Positions 1 through 13,712 of a DNA stretch of 64,000 bases are shown here, in pieces. The first letter of the stretch is position 1. Every line of letters starts with the position of its first letter. The translations under genes were made by a program, and so were the position numbers. Origin of the DNA: Cydia pomonella. Its lineage: Eukaryota > Arthropoda > Insecta > Lepidoptera > Tortricidae. Below the pieces are notes generated by a model that saw only the letters and a program-made list of their open reading frames with translations, did not search any database and was not told the origin of the DNA. Location: the NCBI RefSeq assembly GCF_033807575.1, contig NC_084705.1, forward strand, positions 6,070,019 to 6,134,018, in the 5' to 3' direction.

Positions 1-3000
1 GACCTACATTCCGCGAGTCGCTGCTCAAGTGTACATACCGAACTATATCTGTCAGTATGGCATCGACAGATTTGCGTCTGACATTCTGACTTTGATCAAT
101 TAGTAACTTCGAAATAGTTAAAATGTAAATGTCAAAAAAGTTAGTTAACGTGTAACAAATAATGTAATTTTTTTAACATAAACATAGAATAAGTGATAGG
201 ACACGAGTAATAGGCATTTTAAACTCACGAAAGGAAGGCAACGTGTGAATGAGGAAAACTACTGCAAATTGTCTCATTAATATTTGATTTTAAAGGCCGA
301 TGATTACAAAACAGATAGAAAATGGTACGGTAGGCACTAACTTTTAACTATAATCCCTTAATAAAAATAAAAATAAATTAAAAGGAAACTGATATAAAAC
401 CGTGCCGCATTGACACCACTGACACCTTACCTAAGTGCACATTTAAGTGAGCCAACAACACGATAAAGATACTATGAGCTAGCCGCCGCGCGGAGAAAGC
501 GTTTTTCTCGGAAAACCAGAAGGCCGATCTTTGTGACACTTGCCACATTGCCTTAAAAAGGAGCAAATGCGCCTTTATACAAAAGATATGTTCTTGAAAT
601 AAATGAGTAACACTTGAAACAGGTATTAAAATGCAAACCAGACCGCAACCCACCGTCTGGCCAATGCATCGGCAAGAAAAAACTCGTTCAAGAGCAACTC
701 TTGTTATTAACCATTTCGGAGGCTAATAGCTTTGGATGGATACATTGGTTTTCTTTGGTAAGTTAAATATGAAGAAATAAAGATTTAACTACAGTTACAC
801 AAAATAAAAAAGCGTAGATAAAGAAGAAAGCTTAGTTTCTGAACACCGTATGCTAGGTAATTGATACTAGGACAAAGAAAATTATAAAGAAGATATTGTA
901 AAGAATGTTGACGTATCAACATGGCTTGCAGGTAACATTTTAATTGGTTATCGACATGAGTCATACTTAGGGACCGGGAGCTTTCTCGTGCGTGGAATAA
1001 TATTCTTGCTGCTCTTTCAACAACGGCGAATCTCGCAGTATGGTTCTTGCTCTCTATGACTTTATTAAGCCGTGGCCCGTGGTTGTTCTTTCGCATATGC
1101 AGACAAGGCAAGGCAATATCAGATGAGTAACGATGTAAGCATAGTTGTATATAATTTGTGTTATAATAGTCGTTGGGATACGCCCAGGAGTGACGTATAC
1201 TCGGGTTAAATACCACAGTTCTTCACACGCGCTTGCGGGTAAAAAGTTACTATAATAAACTAAACTGACCTGGATATCCGATGTAAGAAGCCCCCTTAAA
1301 TCTGTCTCTGACTTTATGCAGATTTTTATTACAAGTCATGGATTTGTTACTCTATTAATATGTTTGTACCTAATGGTCACGTATTATACCGATCTCGTTC
1401 TGTAAGAAAAATAATTCTGTTAAATAATTCAATCGTATTACATAATACTCGTAAGTATGTCAAATTATAAAATGTTTTGTGTATGTTATTTAATTTCTAA
1501 GCAGATCTATAGTATGTCCTGTTTATCATTTATGTACTTAATTTGCAAGAGATGTATTTGGCCGTAAACATATTGCATTTGGCTAAAAGGAAACCGTTTG
1601 GCTGGCAGCCAGGTCCGGAGAGAAACGAGCCAATCGACTTAAGAAACAACAAGCCTAACAAGTGAGTTGCTCGATTAGCAATAAAGTCGATAAATCTCGG
1701 AATGGACAGCATGTCTATCCACAAACAATTTTGTCTCGACAGTGAACTGGTTTCTAATGTAACTTGACCTGGTGATTAATGACAATTGTCCGTGATAGAG
1801 ACGTTATACTTATTCTGGTCTGATTGTGGTGGTGAGGTGGTAAAAGTTGTGAATAGCTGGGCAGGAAAAGGCGAGGCGCGGCCGGCCAGGCGGGCTTTCT
1901 CCGGCCGCACACGTGCAGTCACCTGCGTACCCGCGGATCCTATTCCGTAGTCCTGACCACCGCGCAGACAATACAAAACAAGCCCTAGGTTTGAGTGAGA
2001 TGATTTACTTTCATACATTTGTTTCGGCGTTATCTTGGTATTAAACTAGGCATAAGGCTCACAAAGATTCACAAAGAATGATGAAAGTCAAAATCACCAT
2101 TTTGTTGCGATACGAGCACATCAGGCTGCACAGCACAGGCCGTGTAAATTGGTAAATTTACACGCGAAGACCAAAAGCTAGGTGCGTCCTTCCCTATTAT
2201 TCTTCATCCTTAATTAAAATCAAGTATGAACACATAATATTTATTCGAGTGTTATTGAGTGTTTAATCCTCAGTTTTCCTCAAGCGAGGCCTGCGAGCCC
2301 GTGTGCCCCCGGCGGGTCCCACGTGAAACGCCAATTATGCACCACGCCTGTCTTATGTGCGGTGTAACCTAACATTCCAGTTTTTCGCGATGCAACTTTT
2401 GTAAAATATATTTTTATTAAAATATGAAATATAATAGACCCGCGATTGATTCTAGTCGCAATCCTTATGGTTCTGGTGGCAAATGACGATAAGATAGGTG
2501 TACTGTACGTGTACGTACACTAATCCAATCATTCTGCGTTAATTTTTTTGTCAGGAATGAAAGCAAGTCAACGTAAGAATACAATTGATTGCAGATATGT
2601 ATTTCATTCAATTGGCCTACTATATCCGTCAATAGTGTGACAAACACTTACTACTTACAGACATGCTGGTTTAACTGCATCGGATGACTCACCACTACTC
2701 AGTCTACTCTTTATTTTTTCCTAGTATAGTCCCTTACTGGGATTGTACAAAACCCGTCGGGGAAACTTTTTTACTCTTTTCCGGTTACATTTATGTTGTT
2801 CACAAACTACCTGCTATAGTCGCGATGTCAACAAATTAATGAAACGGGAAGTCGGGAAATAAAATGTAGTAATAAATATGATATGAGTTGGAACCCGGCG
2901 AAATGTCGTAGCGACATATCACTGTGTTATAATTTCAACCCCTACTGCAGAACACTAGCGCCATATGCAGTTCGTTCCGAGTGAGAGTAAGAGGGGCAAT

Positions 3001-5521
3001 ACCTACAGATCTGCAGTCGAGACACTTCTCCGAGTTCCAACTTGTACCTTTATTTCTTATAACATTTCCATATTACCTAATGTTATATTTTATAATCTAT
3101 TCCGTTTTGTACCTCAAACAAGATAATTGAATATCGGTAGTTATATAAAAGTTGCGTGTAAAATAGTGTGAATTGGTAGTTTATATAAATATACTTACCC
3201 AACCCTGCCTGTACTTATACATTTTTTTTTAATTAGCAAACATCAATGTGTGCTAGAACTTAGTACCAACCAAGTACAAATTGCAACGGTAGTTTGCCAT
3301 AACAAAGTGAGGTGAGCAGGAAAACAAATGTGACCTAAGGGCGTTGACACAGCATGCCGACGCGTACGCAGCGTGACGAGGACCTCCCGCGGAACTAACT
3401 ATATAATATATAACAACCAACCAAACAACCAACCAAATCCTTTATCCGTACTTTTTCTTACAATTGTGTTTTAAGATATTGAAGTCTCTTCAACCGAGAG
3501 GTCTAAGAGTTATTTCGATTGATAAAAAAGTCCTTAATCAATAAACGATTTTATACGCCAACGGAAAGTTTATCAGGAAATGATAAAAAATACAGGACGC
3601 TGAAAGTTTCAAAATTTAAGATTTATTACTTCCCAAAAGAAATGAAGTAATGGTTCCTTACATTTTATCAAATAAAAAAGATTGTATTTATTGTGTGTAA
3701 TTTTATTTTTATTTTGATACTTCATAACTTAGTAATTTCTCGACCGATTTTAAAAATTATTTTTTTGATTGAAAGACTAATTATACATTATACATATTGG
3801 CCCCATTTTTGCCAAAAAACCCAGTTCTGATGGTGGAATCCATGAGGAATTGAGGGAAGTCCTGAACTCTTACAGGCATACTAAAAGGGATCTTTTAGTT
3901 TTTATCTAAAAACCAAGCATTTGCATTTAAATAATAAATAGTGCGTGTTCGTGATATGGAACTTAAAAATACCAAAATTGTAACAATACATTTTTAAAAG
4001 TCTTGAGGCTAATTATAATTTTTACGAGATGCAATGTGGTTGGAAATTATTAAATGGCATTTCAAACCGATTGAAAAGTCGATTTTTTTTAAAATAAAGA
4101 TTAGGTATTTAGTTCCAAATGTAGTAATGTACCGAATTCAAATTCATGAATAAACATGGAATAAGACCACGCTCCAAGTTTCTGATAATCATACACTTCC
4201 GACAATATGTCCTTATTTAAACAAGCCGAGACACTAATCTTCAGCAACCGTTATCAACACCTTATCAACACTAGACTCTTAATAAAACAAATATTATTCA
4301 ACTAAATAAACGGGAAAGTTCTTGGTAGTGGACGCGTGGTGCTACCAAACCTGCTATTTGCACAGCTAAGCAAACTACATGCGTTTGTTGTTATCTTTAA
4401 ACCAATGTCATAAGCACTGTAGAGTGTAGGCTAATGGGTTGCGACAGAGCTCTTGGAATAGTTGAGTAATATCAGAGTGTTGTGTGTACCTATGACGGAG
4501 TTGCGCCAGCTAAGAAAAGCTGTAAAATAATAGCATCATTGTCGGCTATATCGCTTAAACTGGGTTAGGTTGTTTACTTGTACCTTACAGGCAAAGTTGC
4601 TGAACGATATGATTTACACATGGTCAAAGCATTTATACGAAAACATTTCGTGCGACCACTATTGTTTGGCTAGAGACATGTCTATAAGGAATGCATTTTG
4701 TCTTTTACAAGCTTTTATTTAACTTGCAATGTATGTAACTATGTAAATTGTACCTATGTTTGTACCTACGGGTCAAATCTTGCAAGTTATATTTGACTCA
4801 CTTTCCAGTCTTCAAAGAAGCTGGAAATTTGCACACATTTGGAAGTTGTGTGACAATGCAATATTATGATACCATAATATATTATGAATATTATGATACC
4901 ATCGAGCTGATCTGGAGATGGAGACAGGAGGTAGCCATTAAAACTCCGTGATAAATCAAAGCAACCTAATTGTATTTGAGGTTGCTAGAATTGTTTCCAC
5001 GAGTACTAGTTGCCTGTGGAAAGAAAAGTACAATCAGCAATAAAAGTTTGTATCAAAAATGAAGTTTTTGACAAAAACTATTTCTTTCCAACACAAGCTG
5101 CAACGAAGACAGAACTAAGTATATTGATTAAAAAAAGGAAAATAGAAATAAGTGCACGCGATTAAGTCCCAAATTATGGGAGACAGAACTGAATGCTAAG
5201 GCGCCTATACGCGAGGTAGGTGAAGGGCTAGATACAGCATAGGATAATACTGTTCAAGCTGCAATCTATTCCGAGGGGACTCGGGGACCCCAATCAGACT
5301 AGATAATTGAAAAAACGGCACTCATGAACCGACGAGTGCCGGATCCGGATTGTTCAAAATATGTAAAATTCTGTGTAGGCGCTTACAACTCATGTGAGGA
5401 AAGGAAGCCAGTGCAAAGCAAATAGACAAATGCAAATGACGTTAAACACCTATTAATTGGCGCTCAAAATGACAGATATCGACACCTAGTTTTGGGTGGG
5501 GCTATCGGCAACAGGCTGAAC
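1..5521. other. AT-rich non-coding stretch
   Basis: No exon of a recognised gene was found on either strand. A CpG-rich patch at about 1855-1945 and a second at about 2285-2335 stand out. 3530-4130 reads like the 5' or 3' part of an interspersed repeat (phrase TGATGGTGGAATCCATGAGG). A short hairpin GGCACTC/GAGTGCC lies at 5317-5340. The longest open frame is 143 codons on the minus strand (785-1216), unrecognised. Confidence 0.5.
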
Positions 5522-5529
5522 CCAAGGAC

Positions 5530-5839
5530 TAGGGTTGCCAACCTAAATGCACAGTTTTGCGGTACATTTGCGATCAATTTGCGGGACTTGGGTATACAAT
5601 GCGGGACTCCTTCACCCGGCCTACTGGGAAATCATATACCTATTTGCCGTCAACGTATTGAAAGACATGAAAAGACAAATTAAAGTCACGCGCTGGTGCA
5701 ACCTCCGTTTCATTGCTTATAATCTAGTCTAGCCAGAAAACGGGACAATCGGCGTCCCGCACGGACCTTTTGCGGGACGCATACTTTAGGGCTCCAGAAA
5801 CGGGACGTCCCGCGTATTGCGGGACGGTTGGCAACCCTA
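5530..5839. mobile_element. hAT-like MITE with 8-bp target duplication
   Basis: Terminal inverted repeats TAGGGTTGCCAAC / GTTGGCAACCCTA flank 310 bp rich in GCGGGAC motifs. The 8-bp direct repeat CCAAGGAC stands on both sides (5522-5529 and 5840-5847). 8-bp target duplications and such ends are typical of the hAT superfamily. No transposase; the two short open frames inside are not meaningful. Confidence 0.85.
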
Positions 5840-5847
5840 CCAAGGAC

Positions 5848-7977
5848 CCTGAAGGATTTCTGGCAGTGGTTGTAAAGGGAAAGCCCAGGATCGAATTATA
5901 TGGCGCAAAGTGCTATTAGTGTTAGCAGTGATACTGCTTGCAGGGCCCGAATACAATATTGTCTTGTCTATCTACGCCGAGTTTACATAAGTGGCAGTGG
6001 CACTGTTTGAACAACTAATTAAACTTTTTGATGTGTGAATTGACGTCCACGCCCCTGTTGTAGGTATAGACATCGTAAAATAAATTGTTTGACTTTTATT
6101 ACGTCGATGAAACCGTTATGGAGGATAAATTATTTAGAAGATTCTTAGAAAAGTGCGTAGTCGCGGGCAAATGTGCGTAATATATTAAAATTCGCCACGC
6201 AATATCTACCCACCCAACCGAAATACAAATGAAATATTGTGTAAATTACATAAAAGCAAATTTATGCAGGCTTTTACTTTTAATCGATTAGTATTCAGAT
6301 TACCGTCGACTTTCCCTCGTGTGATGTGATGGGTAAGTTCAACAGTGAACCACGCTTTGTCTTCATCCATTAGTCCCGATTTTTTTACACAATCCAAAAT
6401 CCAGTTAGCTGGTACTCTCACTTGGCATATAGATTTAAATTGCAAATCTAAGTTTATGTAGATTTTTATTTTTACAAAAATATTTGTATTCGATATATTT
6501 TAGTTTTGCTTTATTGACTTTATTCCAACCTGTTAGTACAGTTGTGTGTTAACTTGTTAAGTCGTAAATGATAATCTTTGAAAAAAGAATGGTTTAAGTA
6601 ACAACCGGGAACTGCAAATTTCAAGTCTGGGCTGGATAGATCTCCTACTCATACCCATTTCACATTTGTATTTATTTAATTAGGAGTACATTATATGCAA
6701 TTAATGCAATCCCAATCCCCTCTCTCATCAAGATCCACCCTCAAAATTATAGTTATTAACAGTAACAGCTAGCATTTACCCCCCAAAAGACATGTCGAAA
6801 CACCAAACGATGGACAAAGTCTCCAGACAAATAACAACTGTTATGGTGAACGAAACACGTTCAAGCGGCGCCGAGTCGTAAATTTACGACCACAAACAAG
6901 CAGCACGCACACAGAGAAGATACATATCACACAAGCGAGGGCACACACTGCGCAGACGGGTCGTGCGCGCCGGCGGCTCGGCTGCGCGCCCGAGCCCGAC
7001 ACACGTTTACTCAATGAACACAAGCCGGGCACAGGCAGAGACGGGATAGCCAACAAATTATCGATTGGCATTGAGGTAATACGAAGATGTTCTTAATATT
7101 TTAATTAGATTTGAGGATATTGCGACACTTCACTGAATCAAAATAAAATAACTACTCAATGAACACAATTATTGTACAATATATTTTACAATACAAGGGA
7201 AGAGATACCCAGTAGTAATTGCCTTTAGCACAATAATGAAACAAGTTATACCTACTGTCAAATATTTTTTGAGACATGAACTTTTATTGCTGATTTGTCC
7301 TTATTCTCATTTGCATGTCTATCAGGTATCCCGACCTGGAGGCCTTTCTAATGAACCTAAACTCGATGCGTTTGTGGTTTTACATCAGGGAGTTCCGATG
7401 CTACTTACCAACTACATCATCAGATCAGCTCCATGTTAGCATATTACTGAATTGTCATCGTAATTAAGGAAATACTCTAAATTTCAGCTGAATCGGATAC
7501 GAAAAAGTGGAAGAAGTGGTAGACATAATGTTAATATTTATTATTTAAGATATAAGATTTGCCCAAAACCAGCGATTGATAATAAACATAGATAGAACTA
7601 GCTCTGCAAAATGGCCCCACACACATTGTGCCGAAGCGGGCGAGGCGTCAACATTGTGCCGCGGAGCTATTTAGTTCGCAAAAGGCGGCCTGTTGTCAAA
7701 GTTAGTATGAATTATTCAAATTATATCTTTAACAAAAGAAATAAGCCTTATTGTGCGGATTAAATGATGTGCTAGTCGTTGCAACAAACACTGGAAAAAA
7801 TATGGGATTACTTTTCACGTATAGTTTAGCTAGAATCATATTATTTTGATTTCTCTTGATCAAAACGGGTTTTATATGGGGATGATGTTATGCAAGGAAA
7901 ATATTAAAAACAATAATGATATTTTCACATACAAACTATTCCTATGACTACGTGTTCAATATGTATTTCTGCACGTT
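5848..7977. other. Non-coding stretch with a CpG-rich patch and a BRCT-like peptide
   Basis: 6860-7050 is CpG-rich (GCGCGCCGGCGGC) and could be an unmapped promoter or 5' exon; no gene could be attached to it. On the minus strand at about 6300-6442 a short frame resembles the end of a BRCT domain (listed separately). Otherwise AT-rich with nothing recognised. Confidence 0.4.
6300..6442 (-). pseudogene. Possible BRCT-domain fragment
   Basis: The minus-strand frame reads ICQVRVPANWILDCVKKSG and then LMDEDKAW. The W-x-x-D-C-V-K-K pattern followed by an L-x-D-E segment is the usual end of a BRCT repeat (phosphopeptide-binding module of DNA-damage proteins). An AG (ACTTAG) sits just upstream, but no good donor follows and no N-terminal BRCT part was found. 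It could be an exon of an unseen gene, a pseudogene piece, or chance. Confidence 0.3.
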
Positions 7978-8770
7978 TGCTCTGATCAATATGAAAATCG
8001 ATATCTGAGGATCCTAGAGGATCTTTACAATGAATCTCAGGTCAAAATGAAACAAACGCCTGCCATCTTAGATTTCTGCATTGTTTCCCTGATCCATGAG
8101 CGGCCAAAGGCCTAACATTATGATTCTGATGTAAAATTGGGTAAAAACGCCCTACATCTTGAATATCTCCATTTTTGCTCTTATCATGGTGAAAATCGAT
8201 ATGTGAGGATCCGAAAGGACCGTTATAATGAATCTGAGGTAAAAAAAAAGTCCGCCATTCTGGATGTCTGCATTTTTGCTCTGATCGAGATGAAAATTGG
8301 TCGGATCCTCAGATATCGGTTTTCATATTGATCAGAGCAAAATTTAAAAATCCCATATGCCAGTTGTTTTTTTTTTTCAATATTGACCTATCAGAGCAAA
8401 AATGGACATATTCAAGATGGAGGGCGATTTTACCAAATATGACCTCAGAATCATAATAAAGGGCCAAGGGCCGCTCGGATCCTCAGATATCGATTTGTAT
8501 CTTAATCAAAGGAAAAGTGCAGAAATCCAAGATGGCGAGCTTTTTGGTTCCATGTTTGACCTAAAATTCGTTATAAAGGTCCTCTCCGACCCTCAGATAT
8601 CGATTTTCGATAAAAAATCTAAAATTCAAACCTGCGGCAGCTGTTTTTAATTTTGGTCTCAAATTCATAATAAAAGGCCTCTCGGATCCGCAGATATCGG
8701 TTTTCATTTTGATCAGAGCAAAATTTAAAAATCCCATATGCCAGTTGTTTTTTTTTTTTCAATATTGACC
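7978..8770. repeat. Tandem repeat array that switches orientation
   Basis: Diverged units of roughly 120 bp, marked by TTTTTGCTCTGATC, GAAAATCGATATCTGAGGAT and CCGCCATTCTGGAT, run forward from about 7978 to 8290. From about 8290 the same phrases appear reverse-complemented (GGATCCTCAGATATCG, GATCAGAGCAAAA) to about 8770. A phrase of about 60 bases around AATCCCATATGCCAGTTG occurs twice (8340s and 8720s). The open frames of 64 and 82 codons inside are not genes. Confidence 0.75.
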
Positions 8771-8832
8771 TATCAAATTTACATTAATTTATATATGACA
8801 TATTTCTGTGCCACCTAACTAAACGTCGCAGG

Positions 8833-9059
8833 TAGGGTTGCCATCTCTAAAATTTGGAAACCAGGACAAGACGCATGAAAACCCCGGATTTTAGAGTCCA
8901 GAACCCGGACATGTCAACAGGTTTTTTTAAACAGGGTGTGCGTGTGTCGCGGGCGGCCTAAGGCTTTAATTTTTTAAACCCGGACTACAAATGAAGCCCT
9001 CCCAGGACGCCGTCTAAACTAGGACAAATCCGGGGAAACCCGGACGGATGGCAACCCTA
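8833..9059. mobile_element. hAT-like MITE with 8-bp target duplication
   Basis: 227 bp with ends TAGGGTTGCCATC and GATGGCAACCCTA and perfect 8-bp flanks GTCGCAGG (8825-8832 and 9060-9067). A close relative, with its own different target duplication, lies at 38175-38407. Confidence 0.9.
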
Positions 9060-9067
9060 GTCGCAGG

Positions 9068-9711
9068 TGCCTTATAAGATGAACGATACAATGTATTAAT
9101 TGGTTCGATAAACGAACAAATAATAAGCCTGTTTTAAAAATAATAATAAATTATCATACACAAATATTGCATTTTTAACATGTTCTATATTGCATGAAAC
9201 CGTCTACTTAGAGTTGGTTTCCATTGTCATGTATTTTCAAGTGACAACGCTACAGCCAATCACAGCGCCTCATTTTATAATAGACCAATCGTAGTTTGGG
9301 TGGTTTAAATTGACTAATTATTCATGGTCAAATGAAGTTTCGTGGAAGAAAACACCTAAACTTTGACGAGTTGCAATTGGTTCGTTATGAGTATTGCGTG
9401 TTTTAAATGTTTTAATAGTGGGGCCACTTTTACGCTCATATTTTGTTTGACGTTAGTCTTCTATGTTTTTTTCGTTCGCTGCCCAAAACAAATAAAAAAA
9501 CTACAAAAGTGTGTAAAAAGCTACGTACGTAAGTGAAGTACTTCACTTCAGTGATACTCCTGTAAGTGCACACGGACACGGGACGGGACCCATAAGTACA
9601 CATATAATATTAATATGCAACCGACGAGCTTGTCTGAATATTACCAAAGTGAGTCAATAAATTTTTCGTGTTATGGCTCTATCAAGGTGTCAACACCTTA
9701 CACCACCGAAC
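9068..9711. other. Intergenic stretch, nothing recognised
   Basis: AT-rich, no convincing exon or known repeat seen. Confidence 0.4.
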
Positions 9712-9874
9712 GGGCGCGGATACAAGGGGGGGGGGGGGCATAGGGGCAATGGCCCCCCCCCTAAAACCCTGGCTCTCACATTACTAAATTGAGTAAATTT
9801 TATTTTCTGTGCAAAAATATATGATTTTCTCAAAATGGCCCCCCCCCTAAGCCAAATCTTGTATCCGCGCCTGC
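9712..9874. mobile_element. Small hAT-like MITE with G-run and C-runs
   Basis: Inverted ends GGCGCGGATACAAG / CTTGTATCCGCGCC enclose 163 bp, with the 8-bp direct repeat CACCGAAC on both sides (9704-9711, 9875-9882). A G-run of about 13 at about 9727 and two C-runs lie inside. The G-run is a potential weak point for sequencing accuracy. Confidence 0.75.
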
Positions 9875-10261
9875 CACCGAACACCGAATCATCAATGATT
9901 CTGCCAATGTCGAAATTGGATACGGCTAGTATATGAATCTTATCATATTATATACGGTCTTAGACAGTGTTCGGTGGAGTATCTGATCAATCTGCAAAGA
10001 AATACAAATTACCACTAACTAACAGACTACATACAACTATTAAACAATATGAACACTATAGGTACAGTACAAATTAGTTTAGTATTAAATCTAGGAACTT
10101 ATTGTACAATAATATGATACATACTACAATATAAGATAATTTTTAGCTAGGAATTTATTCAAATTACCACAAAACGGAGTATACTTAAACTAAAGTTAGT
10201 AAAAAGTTAATATTTACTGGACGGCTAATCTCACGAGGAAGAAAATCATATAGGATAACGT

Positions 10262-10672
10262 ATTTTAGGACACTCCACTAAAATAGGTATGATTTGTAGT
10301 ACCCTCGTCCAGTCCACACTCACAGATCGAGCTGTCCCTTATCCTCATTTTGGCCAAACGCACAGGGGAACAAATGAATCCAAGGCGAAGCCTAATAATA
10401 TTTGCTGTGATTAATTTTGAAAACCCCTTGTTCTTGAAAAACCATGGTGTGTAATGGGATTCATGGTTGCAAGCTACCATAGTGTATGCTACTTCCAGTT
10501 TTACAAGACTCTTGCCACACTTTATTCCATTTTTCATATTTGTTATAAAGGTCTCATAGAGGATCTTATATCACGAGTAAAACATTTATTATCTAATATC
10601 AAGCCCTGTTGTATAGCTGATTTAGCACAAACATCTACTATTTCGCGGTCACCATCAGCTTCTTAACACCAA
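10262..10672 (-). pseudogene. LINE remnant (RNase H end and C-terminal CCHC-like region)
   Basis: Minus-strand translation shows EADGDREIVDVCAKSAIQQG, like the end of a LINE RNase H domain, then after a frame change RLRLGFICSPVRLAKMRIRD with SSICECG downstream, the usual C-terminal segment of I/jockey-type pol proteins. Frames are broken, so it is dead. The 90-codon open frame is only its last part. Confidence 0.65.
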
Positions 10673-13600
10673 TAAAAATAACAGAAAAAAGACCGTTAAG
10701 AAATATACATTATATTCAAAACCGATTCTTAATGTATGCATTTTTAATATAGACATGATGCTAACATTGACGAAATATACAGAAAGGTTTGCTGCCAATA
10801 GATATCTATGTTGATGCGTCATCTACATCTTTATACGCAACAGCGCGTCCAACGGACAACTTCTTTACGACCGACCATGTCACTCACTTTTTAATTTATC
10901 GGTCCAATAGGTTATGTCATGCTCTTAAACGAAACTATGCTAGAATAATTTGTCAAAATCGAATTAACAAAACTTTAACAAAAAAGGTAGGATATCTTCT
11001 AAGATCGTAAACATAAGATTAATGATTTAAGATTTTGACAAGGTGGCGTATCGATGTGGCGCCACCACACCACTAGCGCAGGAGTAGAACGTTAAGCAGG
11101 CGGGATCGTTGCACCGACTAGCGGTGCAGCCTTCCTTTCCACTCTCGGAGCCTCATGCCGATTCAATCTATTGTTGCCAAATATAGGTGACAAGTTACAT
11201 TTAGCACGGCGTGAATAATTCATACTAACTGAGATTAAACACCAAGTTCCCGAAGCGACTACGCCATAATTCATACCGCTGACAACTACAACGGGTGGTC
11301 CGGCCGCAATGCAATTCCGTCGCCCGAGGACGGTATCAGAAGTGTATGGCGTTTCTAGTCATAAACACAGGTGCGATAAGTATCGGGACGCGGGCAATGG
11401 GTGGTCGAAGCGAAATTCGGCGCAGCACTCAGGCTCCAGACCGGTTCTGGGAAGGCTCGGCGGCGGCTATTGTGTCTGCCCTCCTCCGCCACACGCACCG
11501 CTTCATTACGACTCGCGGCTCGCGGCCCGAGGACCTCTCGCAAGCCTTATAAAACGACGTGTGATTACACGACTTCATAATACCTTCCAATTCTAATTAT
11601 TAGGCTTCAATATGCCCTAATACAAATCTTGTTTCTAAAATAGGTGAAAACGTAGACATAAATAGGTAGGCGTCATCTAATGTGATAAAGCTTATGATAA
11701 TCCGAAAAAAAAAACACTGACCCTTCGTCACAGTCTAACAGGTTGCCCAAAAATAACATGTAAAAAGCTTTTCAAACGGCAAACAGCGCCGCCGCTGGCG
11801 ATGGCACAATAGACTAGGAATAATATCGTCCACCTAATCTCTTTTTCGTTACCGGCGCACCATATTTCATTCTGGCAGCCATTGTCAATAACAACCGAGG
11901 TCAGAGGCAAATAGGAGTAAAAGAACTTCCACTTTTGTTTTCTTTTTCGAACACTCAAACAAAATAAACTCCGGAGCAGCCGCTTGAACGCGCCGCCTTT
12001 TAAAATTCAAATTCTAATACCTTTTTTTAATACATTTTCTATCCCATCTTTTCATTAATATATTATGTTGAGCGCGGACTGTCAATTTTAGTTTTTTTAA
12101 CGTCAAGTTCGTTAGAACTGGTACCTACCTGAGCAGCAGCACCGGTGGGCGGTCAGCGGCGGCGTGTGAAACACCATAAAATATAAATACCTAATTGTAG
12201 AGCACAGAGAACCATTAACCAAACAAGCATGTGTCAAACACGTTCATAATAGATGGTTTTAAATAATAACTTATGTTAATATGATAATTTTGTTCAATTA
12301 AACAATTTCTGTTCTAAATAAAGCGTTGGCGTTGCCGTCTTGATTTTTTTTCCTTTTGGAAGGAGTGCCAAATTGATAAGTCTAATGAATACATCAGAGC
12401 GGAGGCAGCACATAAGTTATTAATTGGTGTTTCATACGATCACCCACTGAGCTGTGCGTCGACGCACAGCTCAGTGGGTAATCAATGATCACATTTAGAT
12501 TCCGGTGCCTATATTATTTGTCCACAAACATACAGCTCGGTTCTAAACTAAAATTATTCTCTACTAGCAACTAGGAAGTACTCTACGACCGCTACGTAGA
12601 CCAAATCAAGATCATAAAATAAACGGTATTGCTTAATCTTTTATAAAAAGATCGACAATTTGACTGTAAACATTAACAGATAATATATAGAACCATTTCT
12701 GATAAGCGTCATAAGATTTAAATTATATATATGTGTGTGTATAATTAATGTTCGTCCTGTTAAGGTAAAAAATATTAGAATAAGGTTTTAGGGAAGGTAC
12801 TTACAATATGTACTTATGAAGCAATAATGTCAGGAAAAGAACTTCACTACAGAACAAGGTATCCTGACGTGTTTTTTTTTTTTTTTTACTTTCTAGATCT
12901 GTCTCGAAATCGAAAGGCACATTGACCATGATGGTTGGATTTCAAAGCCTGTAGAGCCGGAAGGTTGGAACGCCCTAGTAAAAGAATCCTAAACGTTTTT
13001 TATCTCTGTGGACTGTCCTGGGATCACAATAGAGATTGTTGACTCTATTTAAAATAAATTATTTCACACCACGCACCAGGTAATAATTAGAAAAACTTAG
13101 ACTAAATCGGATAGAACTAAAAAAGTGACTTGACCGTGATGTCACTTCTGCGGGTTTAAATTACATACTGGCTGATAGTTTTGACAGTACCAAAAAAGAA
13201 ATTGATATGACTAGTAGGAAAGTCCCCTACTGGACGGGCAAAGTACACGTACTTTTCATGAAAGCATTGAGCAAGCCCAAGGTGCTAAGTGGGTCGCCTT
13301 AATAATTAATCATAATCATGATTCCGGCATACCAGATCTCAAGTAAGCAATTAGACGGTGGCAATCTGAAAGGAAATTGGCAATTGACCCCTCAGTTGAC
13401 CCTGCAATTGCTGGCCAGGCATGCCAACTGACAACCAGAAACGTTCTACTGTCTGTTATTGAACGGGGCACGTGATACGAGTATGAGAATGCAAATAAAA
13501 CGTACCTAGTGTAGTGTCACAAAAACTTTGTATAAAACATATACTCACTTCACAAGTGCGAGACGCGATTGAAATCAGTAAACACCCCAGGAATTTTAAT

Positions 13601-13693
13601 AGGGAAGATGGTTTTTAACTTATCGCCAACTTGGGGACCAGTGATCCAGAAGTTAAAGCGAAAGGATCGATCTTCGGATGTAGCGAGTGTTGC
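10673..13693. other. Intergenic stretch with a CpG-rich patch
   Basis: 11290-11545 is CpG-rich, with TATAAAA at about 11549. Overlapping open frames on both strands (62 to 95 codons) look like composition effects; no recognised protein. It contains a perfect 38-bp palindrome (listed). Otherwise AT-rich. Confidence 0.4.
12442..12479. repeat. Perfect 38-bp palindrome
   Basis: Half-site ACCCACTGAGCTGTGCGTC is followed directly by its exact reverse complement, centred on GTC|GAC between 12460 and 12461. There is no spacer and no mismatch, and flanking bases do not continue the symmetry. Confidence 0.95.
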
Positions 13694-13712
13694 GTGTCGG
13701 ACTATTGACAAT

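Noticed and set aside
11295..11596. Overlapping 85-, 95- and 62-codon frames as genes
   Set aside because: All three overlap in a CpG-rich patch on both strands; no recognisable motif.
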